A stretch of DNA of 59,453 nucleotides, taken from assembly GCA_017993835.1 (NCBI GenBank), contig JAGOLX010000038.1:1-59453 (forward strand). Reading direction: 5' to 3'. This DNA is from Phycisphaerae bacterium (GTDB lineage: Bacteria > Planctomycetota > Phycisphaerae > Sedimentisphaerales > Anaerobacaceae). Positions 25,904 through 35,300 of the stretch are shown here, one piece after another. A program made the translations under genes and the position numbers. Below the pieces are notes generated by a model. The model saw only the letters and a list, made by a program, of their open reading frames with translations, had not been told where the DNA came from and made no database searches. Position 1 is the stretch's first letter; each line of letters begins with the position of its first letter.

Positions 25904-26302
25904 ATGGCGACGAGAGATCACGAGCTGACCGAGGCCGAATGGGACATCATCCAGGTCGTGTGGGAGCGACAGCCATGCGCCGCGCCGACCGTCCAGGAGG
26001 AATTGGCCAGCCGCAAGAAATGGACCTATAGCACGGTCAAAACCCTCATGGACCGCATGGTCGCCAAGGGTCTGCTCACGACCGAGCGAATCCGCAACCT
26101 CATGCTGTACCGCTCGGCGATCAGCCGACGCGACGCTCAGCGAGGCGAACTGATGAAGGCCGTCACACGGGCGTTCGGCGGGGCCTTCACCCCCATGATG
26201 CAGTTCATGCTCGACAACGACGCGCTGTCTCGCAAGGAGCTTGACGATCTCGAATCGTTGATCCGCAAGAAACGCCGCACCGGCAAAGCGGAGGAGAAGT
26301 GA
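25904..26302 (+). CDS. BlaI/MecI/CopY-family transcriptional repressor
   Basis: The product has 132 residues. ATG 25904 follows AAAGGAGG, an excellent ribosome site; the frame is open further upstream but that would run through the operator. The winged helix is at about 7-75 (LTEAEWDIIQVVWERQPCAAPTVQEELASRKKWTYSTVKTLMDRMVAKGLLTTER) and the C-terminal dimerisation helices follow (ELMKAVTRAFGGAFTPMMQFM...LDDLESLIRKK). In the classical system the M56 receptor triggers cleavage of BlaI in its C-terminal half. The downstream gene, 57 bases away, is exactly such an M56 protein. No beta-lactamase or PBP gene is nearby, so the inducer is probably not a beta-lactam in the usual sense. Confidence 0.93.
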   Translation: MATRDHELTEAEWDIIQVVWERQPCAAPTVQEELASRKKWTYSTVKTLMDRMVAKGLLTTERIRNLMLYRSAISRRDAQRGELMKAVTRAFGGAFTPMMQFMLDNDALSRKELDDLESLIRKKRRTGKAEEK

Positions 26303-26359
26303 TGCGTTCGGTGTAACGAAACGATCCCTCAGGCGTCCTCAAGAAGCGGAGGTTCAGCC

Positions 26360-29300
26360 ATGAACACGATAGTCGAAACCATCAATGCGGCGGGCCGGGC
26401 ATTCGTCGGTTTCTCGCTGCCCATGCTGATCCAGTCGAGCGTGCTGATTGTGATCCTGCTGGGGGTCGATGCCGTCCTGCGACGCAAGGTCCGCGCGGTC
26501 TTTCGATACTGGATTTGGCTGCTCGTCCTGGCCAAGCTCGTCCTGCCGCCGTCGCTGGGCTCGCCCATGAGCGTCGGCACCTGGTTTGGCGACAAGCTCG
26601 AAGTCCCGACGATGCTGCCGTTCGAACCAGAGCCTCCCTCGGCGGAGCCGTCCCCCCTCGTATCCGCGATCCTCTCGGCGCCGGACCCGATGTTCCGGCA
26701 GCCTCCCCTGTCGCCGCCGCAGGCTGCTGGACCCACGGCGCCGCCGCCAACCGTCGAAGCAAGCGCACCGGTCCAAACGCCGATGGTCTCTCTGAGTTGG
26801 CAAGGCCTGACGCTGCTGGCGTGGGCGGCTGTGGCGATCGCCTTGACGCTGTTGCTCGTGCAACGCGCATTCTTTGTGCGAGGGCTCGTCGGTCAGGCCC
26901 AAGAGGCGAATCGTGCCCTGCTGGACGCGATGGAGGACTGCCGCGGTCGTCTTGGCCTGCGCAGGCGGATCGGTCTTCGGCTCTCGCCCAACGCCAGCAG
27001 TCCGGCGGTGTGCGGACTTCTTCACCCGACGGTTTTGATCCCGCAGTCACTCGCCCCCAGGCTGCATTCGCACGACTTGCACGCGGTGCTCCTCCATGAG
27101 CTGGCCCACGTCAAGCGAGGCGACCTCTGGGTCAATCTCGCCCAAACGCTGCTTCAGATCGCGTACTTCTACAATCCGCTGCTCTGGCTGGCGAACGCGA
27201 TGATCCGACGGACCCGCGAGCAGGCGGTGGATGAGACGGTCCTCGTCGCCATGGGCGAAACCGCCAAGCAGTATCCCGAGATCCTGGTCAACATCGCGAA
27301 GCTGGCCTTCAGACGCCGGCCCGCGCTGAGCCTGCGTCTGATCGGCGTGGTCGAGTCCAAGAGCGCCCTGACCGGCCGGATCAAGCACATCCTCAGCCGC
27401 CCGATCCCCAAGACGGCCAAACTCGGTATCGTCGGTCTGCTGGTGATCGGCTTGGTTGCGGCCATCCTGTTGCCTATGGCCGCGGACGAACGCTCAGCCA
27501 GTCCGCCCGATGTGGACCAGGAGCAACCATCCATTTTCACTCGGACTCTGCCCAACGGCGTGACGGTCGAACTGCTCGGCGTCTGCGAACACCCCGGCGA
27601 AGGCAAGAGCTGGTGGCGACCGGATGGCGACGGCCTGCTGGCGGAGATCCCCTATCGCACCGGTAGAACCACTCTCGCCCCCTCCCCGGAAGATGTCGCA
27701 TACAAGTTCGCCGTTCGCCTGCATCGCGTTCCCAGGCAAGGACTCGGCAGCATCATGGTCATCCCGTCATTGGGCACGTTAGCCGGCAACATCCCCAGTG
27801 CCACGAGTGGCCGCTTCATCGACGATCTGTACTGGGCCGAGGTCGCTCTGCCGAGGGGCCAGCAGGAATGCTCGATCTGCTGCGTTGTCGCGACCGGTGC
27901 GTGGGAGACCACGGCGCGGATGCCCGTGGAGGCTTTGAACGGTCAGGGGGTGACGATCCGAGGGGTGACATTCTCCTCGCCTGCCGATGACCCGGAAACG
28001 GATGCGACGATCTCTGTCTCCTGCAACATCGGGGATTGGCTCTCGAGGGTAGTGGCGGTTACGGCCGAGGGTCGCGTCATCGGCATTCCTTCCGTTCAAT
28101 GCAATCGCCCACCCCAGACTCGGATTCGCCAGGCGATCGTGCAATTCCCGGGATTGACTCTCGCTGAGATCGAGGAGTTCCAGTTCCAGAGGAGGCCCTG
28201 GAGGTGGGTCGAATTCGAGAATGTCTCGCTTCAGCCCGGTCACAAGACCGATGTCCGGATCAACGCGGCGTCGGAAGACGTCGGCGACGCTGTGCCGGAG
28301 GGCATGGTCGGCACGTGGCGTCTGGAGAATCCCGAGGGCGATGACCAGCAGATGGCGGTCTTCCCCGATGGTCGCGTCCTCGTGCTGTACCCCGACGGGC
28401 ACGAAGACCGAACGCACTACTGCAACGGCTTCCTGACCTTGGGGAACCATGGCTGTGTCCGTGTCCAGACGATTCTGCGGGCCAATGGTACGATTCTGCA
28501 ATACCTCACCGGGGAGGACGGCGACTTGTTTGCCAGGCGATGGAGACGGGTCGCCGCCCAGCCGACGGCCGGCGCGATCAGTCGCGAGATCGTGCTGCCC
28601 GATGTGGACCATGAAGCGGTGATGCTCGATCTGGCGACGGGACAGTTCGTGCCGACGCCGCGAGTCGAGCCGCCGGAGCGGCTCCTGGAGACCATCAAGG
28701 AGCTGGGCAAGGGCGATCTCGTGCTGGACGGCCAGTCCCTGATCCTGGTCCGCGGCGCGACCTCGAAGCAGGCCCAGGAGGGCCCGGAAGGCCTCGTCAA
28801 GATCATCAGGATCGGTTCCCCTCTGCCTCAGATTGTCACTGTCACGGCCGCCGACGGCACGCAGTATCGAATCGACGTTCGCTCCGTCGACGACAAGGCA
28901 TGCACATTCACGTACTCTCCGATCTCCACGGCCGGGGGCGCCAGCGGAGGCGCCCCTGGTGAGCCCGCCACGCCGGACACGAAGCCGTCAGACTCCGGCC
29001 TTGTCGCCCGGCTTGCGAACGGCGTGACCATTGAGTTGCTCGGAGTCTGCGAGCATCCGAACGAAAGCAACCAATGGTGGCGGGCGGACGGCTTGCCATT
29101 ACAGAAGGCCCCGTGCTACAACTCTGGCCTCTCCCGGCGTCCTTCCCGTGAAGGGACTGTGTACGCGTTTGCCATTCGCATGGATTCTGTGCCGGAGGGT
29201 ATGCAGACCGTTGTCGCAATCCCTTCCTCCCATGCCTTAATGAGCTCCGACTCTTCCCAGGATGAGTATGGCCGTCTGATCGAAGACATCTGGTGGGTGG

Positions 29301-32300
29301 AAGCCGTCTTGCCCGAAGTCCGAAGAACCTGCACGGTTCGCTGCGAGGTGGGGAACCGAACATGGGTCGAGTTCCAGGGCGTTTCGCTACAACCCGGCCG
29401 CAAGACCCGCGTCGAAGTCCGCATGGAGCCCAGGCGACCCTACGCAGGAACGAGTATCCCCGGTGACAAAGAGGAACAGACGCGGGCAAATGCTCCTGCC
29501 CGGGAGATTCTCCTGCCGGAGGTGAACCGCCGCAGGGTCATTCTCGATCTGGCCACAGGTAAATTACTTCCCTTGCCGTCGGTGGAGACAGAACCTCAGA
29601 AGATTCAGCAGGCACTGCGCACACGGGACAAAGGCGACGTCGTGTACGACGTCGATCTCCTTGATCGTACGCTTGTCCTTCTGCGCGACGCCACGTCCGA
29701 GCAAGGCTGGGCGGAGATTGGGAAGTCATTCACCACCGGCTATTTCGTCGCCAGAGACGTCCCGGAAACCTTGAATGTCACAACCAGGGAGGGCCGGCAA
29801 TATGAGATCACAGTCCTCTCGGCGAATCCGCATGACTGCACGCTGAGGTACTCACCGATTTCGGCCGACCGGGACGTTGGCGGAGACATCCTTGCCGGGC
29901 ATACAACAGCGGACGCGGCGACGGCGGCAAATGCCTCCGATTCTGGCCTTGTCGCCCAGCTTGCGAACGGTGTAACCATCACCCTGCTGGCGTACTCACG
30001 ACTGGGCGAGGCGGGTTTGGAATGGTGGACGCCGCGAGGCGAGCGAACGGCGATCCCCGGCGTCTACGAGGCCGACGTCGAGGGACATGGCACTGTCCTC
30101 GCGTTGCGGGCTGAGCCGATGCCGGAGGTGGGCGTCTTCGCGTCGCTCTGCCAGCCGCCCGATGTGAAGCAGGAACTGAAACCTGTCTGGCGCGTCGGTG
30201 ACGGCGACATCTGGCTCGTCCCCCTGGGGGAGGGACGCAGCTATGTCAACGTCGAGCTCATGGCTCAGGTCCGCGACCCGATCGTCGCGAAAGCAGTTGC
30301 CAGGGAGGGGTTCTCCTTGCCCGTCGGATTCCAAGCCGATCAGCAGGGCGCCGCGTGGATCAGCGATGTGAATCAAGTGGACTCCGACTCGACGGCGTTT
30401 TCGGCGCCCGCGGGCCCGGACGCACCAGGTGTTGTGGCTGCTCTGGATGTCTCGGGTCAGGTTCATTCGCTGCACCGTGTGCGAAGGGGTGACCTTGAGA
30501 CGATGTACGGTTTGGAGCTCTCAGGACGCAGGCGATACGAGACAGACATACCCCTGGACCGTTTCGCAGGCATTGTGGTGGAGGGGTACAGCGAACGGGC
30601 GGCCTTGATGAGACTGGGGAACCTCTCATTGCGTCCGGGGCAGCCGACCCAGGTCCGCGTCGAGGTGGAACCTGGGCTGCGAGGGCCCTGGTGGCATCGT
30701 AGCGAGTCCGACTCCAAACTCGACGATTTCTGTGGACGTCTCGTGGGGTACGCGGAGGCTCACGGCGGCTCGTATCCCGCGAATGAGTCTGCCCTGCGAG
30801 CCGTCTGTTCTGATGAGCTCTGGACCTGGTTGCAGGGGCACGTGGTCTATCTCGGCGCCGGCAAGTCCCCGACACGCGACGAAGGCGTGCCCATCGCCTA
30901 CGAAAGGACACTGCTGTCCTTCGGCTTCGGCACCCACATGCTCTACTCCGACGGCAACGTGGAATTCGTGGTTCCTTCGAAGCTCAAGGAACTTGGTATC
31001 CCGACGGGTGATGACCGCAGGAAACAGGGGGATCCCGACGCAAAGCAGAAGATGAACCAGCTTGCTCTGGCCATCAACAAGTTTGCAGACAACCACCAGG
31101 GAAATCTGCCTGTGGCGCTTTCGGCTCTCTCGTCGTATCTGGACGACCCTCAGACCCGCGCCTGGCTCGACGAGAATGTCACCTACGTCGGCAAAGGGAA
31201 CGTGAACCGTCGCGGGGCAGGTTCGATAGTTACCGCCTTTGAGAGGAACCCCCAGCCGACGGGCGAACGTTACGTCCTGTTCCTGGACTACCACATCGAG
31301 CTGGCCGGGCCGCAACGGCTCGCGGAATTGAACATCGAGAATGCCGGCCAGGTCAAGGGCGGCCCATTGGAGTTTCGAATCGCGGTGGACCTCGCGAGTC
31401 TGGACTCGGTCGCCATCGAGCGGTATCAACAGGCGCTCGTGAACGGCAACAACCCGCCGGAAGCGGATTTCGCGTGGTTCCCCACCCGGGCGGGCATGAC
31501 CGGTTTCCCCCAGGTGCCCGCCCAGGAGCGCGAGGGCACAACGTATGTACTGCTGTGGAACAAGCCGCCTCATGTGATTTTACCGAGCCAGGACTGGGGA
31601 CTGGACAAGGTCTACAGGACTACCGATGCCAATGGCAGATCCGCCATCGGGTTGACTCTGAACCAGAAGGGCGCCTCCCTCTTCCACGACATCACCGCAG
31701 TGAATGTGGGACGCCCTCTCGCGATCCTCGTTCACGGCGAGGTGGTTTCGATGCCGCATATCATGTCACCCCTTGATGGCAGGTCTGCTCTAATCACCGG
31801 CAGTCTCACCGAACGGGAAGTGGCCGACATGATGGCGACCCTGCGCCCGGTACGGGAAACCACCACCGACAGAGACGGTGCGACAGCAGGACCGCTCGGA
31901 CGATATACGCTATCGTTCGATGGCGTCGATGACTGCCTGATCGTTCCTGCCAGTCCGTCGCTGAGGTTGAAGCCGCCGTTCTTCATCGAGGTGTGGGCCA
32001 GGCCGGACTACTCCGCTCCTTCTTCGTCCTCGCCTGAGGACAGGACAGGGGCGCTTGCGATGTGCCTGATTCGACAGGGCAGGGAATTGCGTGGCGCATC
32101 AAGGCCTGAGGTGGATGAGACCGAGAAGGCCAACGCGGACGGATGGCCTCCGCTGCCTCGCGACAGAGTCACGCTTACCAACCTCCAGTCCGGCGGCTTC
32201 ATGGGTCTTGTGCGAGGGGGATTCTTCGCGGTCCAGGAGAATGGAAAAGCGATGCAGACGGGCATTCTCCGCAAGAACCAACTGGGCGTGGACCGTGCCG

Positions 32301-35300
32301 GCTGGCAGCACTTCTATGTATCGCTCGACGACGCATCAGAGTATGTGCCGTCTGACGGTCCGCTCGTGATCGGCGGAGACCTCGCGCCCCATATCCCCGC
32401 TTTCAAAGGGCAGATCGCGGAGATCCGTATCTGGAACGGCGTGCCGCGCGGCCGGGACACTCGATATGTGGGGACTACCTCCGTGACGGGCACCGAGCCC
32501 AACCTCGTCGCCTGCTGGACCTTCGAGGAGGGCACTGGCCAGATCGTCCGCGACATCAGCCGCAACGGAAACCACGCACGTCTGGGTAATTCCGGCGATG
32601 CAGACGATGCCGATCCAACTTGGATTGACTTGATGCAGACAGACCCGGTTGCGGCGAGGGCCAATGTGACGCTCACGCTGGGCGGCGATGACCCGCTTGG
32701 GCTCTTCTACAACGAGCATGGCCTGTGGTTCGAGCTGGACAATCACGGATCTGACTCCGTCGAGATCAATCCCCACCCCTTGGATCAGGACGAGAATCGC
32801 AGGGGCGAGTGGGGATATGTCGAGGTGCTCGCGGAGGACGGCACCTCAGTGACCTACAAGCGGCGAGAATCCCCTCCCAGCGTGCATAAGATCCCGCCCG
32901 GAAAGCGATACAAGGTCCAGGACTTCCTGAATGGCATGCCCTTGAGAGAGAGCGGTCCCGGTGTCTACAAGGTCCGTCTGACGTTGCGCGTGCGGAACGC
33001 GCGGACGGACGAGGTCGCGTTCGTCCCATCAAATTGGCACACGTTCCGCGTCACGCCGGCGGGTCGTTGGCCGGACCAGGTGCGAGGACCCTATGTGGAA
33101 CTCCGCGAGGCGGAGGCATTCGCAGCGACGTGCAACTACGGACACGGCTCCCACGATGAGGCGATCCAGCGGCTGCTCTCGCTCGCGGAGAAGTACACCG
33201 GCACGAAGTACGCGCTGGAGGCATACTTCACCGCGGCCGACCAGGCAAATACCGCGTCCTACGGACCCGGCGATCTGGCCGCCTATCAGGCCAAGCGAAG
33301 GGAGTATCACAGGGAGATCGTGAAACGCTGGCCGGACGTGGTCAATCATTACACGATCTACGCCCGGCTGCATACGTACTTCGGGATGCCTGAGTCCGAA
33401 TTCATCCAGTCACGCCGGGAGACGTACCGGTGGCTGTTGTCCATTACGGAAGAACAGAAGATCGCCAGCATCCGAGCTTACGGGGCCTTTACGGTCCGGC
33501 CCTCGGACGAGCCAACGGACGAGAACCTTCGTCAGAGTCTGCTGTCCTTGAATCAGTACATCAGCCAGACGAAGCAGATGCTCGAGACGAGCATTCCGGA
33601 CATCGCGGCAGACGCGTCGACGCCCCCAGCCGGGTCGGAGACGCTGACGAACACAGTCCGAGATGCGACTCCGAACACTCTCGCTGCGGCATTGGCCAGT
33701 GATCGCGTGAAAGGGCGAGCAGAGGGCGGTCTCGCCTGGCAGCGGACGGATCGGTATGTCCCGCCGGACCCCGATGGGTTCTTCCCGGATGATCCGGAAG
33801 GCGGCAAGAGACTCGATTCGCTCTTTCAGGCTGTGGACAAGGACGCACGCTCGGATGACGAGATCCTCTCGACCGTGCGCCAGGGTTTCCGACGCACGAC
33901 CCAGCATCGCACGCTCGTCCTCTCCTGGATCGGAAATCGGTACATCTGGAACAAGGACCCGCAGAATGCTCAGGCAATCGAGATCATGTACCACGCGGCG
34001 CCGCTCGAACAGCATTACGCAGTCTATTTCGGCCTGTCCGTCACTCGCCACAAGACGCCCAACATCCTGCGAACGCTGGCCGACATCTGCATGCGTGGCG
34101 AAGAGGTCGGACGGATCACCTGGGGCCTCGGCGACCAACGGGACGCAATGCTGGCGTATATCACGCCGCACTTGCAGGACAGCGACCCCGACAAGCGTCA
34201 GACCGCCGAGCTGCTCGTGAAGCACTTCAAAGGCGAACTGGACTTTGAACAATGGCAACGCGAGAAACGCGACGAGCAGGCGAGAGCCAGGCTGGGCGAT
34301 CAATTGCCTCAGATCAGGCAGACGCTTCTTGCCGGGGACAGCGAGGCACGCCGCCAGGCCTTTGTCACGCTGGCACGCAGCGGCGGGTCCGTCCTGGATG
34401 ATTCATTCCTGCCGGCCCTGCAGGCTGCGGCCTCCGACCCGAGCTCGGAGGTCCGCAACGACGTCGTTCGCACCGTCGGCGGGCGGTGGATCTGGTCGGC
34501 CCAGCAGCAGGACCCGAACGCCATCGCATTAACGCTGCGCCTCTCGTCGGATTCCGACCGCGAAGTGCGGTACAACGCGGTCTACTACGGCCTGTCTACC
34601 GTGCGGGACAAGAGCGATGCGGTCGTCCGACGGCTGGTGGAAATGGCCCTGGCCGAGCACGAGAACAATCTCTACGGCCGGATCGTTTGGGGTCTCAAGG
34701 GACCCATGCAGGCCACCCCTGCGTCGTTCACGCAGGCGCTCGCGGAACACCTCGACCGCGCCAAAGCGGATTTGCACTACGCTGCTTCCGTCTATCAGCT
34801 TCACCGCGACGTCCTGGGGACGGAGCCTGCCGACGACTGGGGTCTGGCGAGAGTCCGAGATCGCTATCCGGACGATTTGTTTGTCATCCCATTCTCCGCC
34901 CGGGAGCCATTCAAACCGGCGGACGCCGATGCGCTCTGGACCGAGTTCTCCGCGGCGCTGCCCGCAGGTGTCACGGCCGAGCGGCTCGCAGGCTGGTACG
35001 ATAGCAGAGCGACCGTCTGCCGCGCGAAGATCCGCGGAAAGGAGCGTGCCGAAGCGGTCCGAACCGCCATTGAGAACCACCCCCGCCTCCGCGCGGGCGA
35101 GATCACGCCGTTGACCGTGCCGATGCAGTTGTTCCTGGAGGAGAGAGGCAGTCCCGCAAGCACGCGGGCGCAAGTCGCGTCGCCTCAGCCGCGAGCGGAA
35201 TCCGGGACAGAAACGCCGACTGGGCCGGGCCCGATCCAGCAGAAGATCGACGCGGCCGCCCCAGGCGACACGATCCGGCTGGAAGCAGGCACCTACCACG

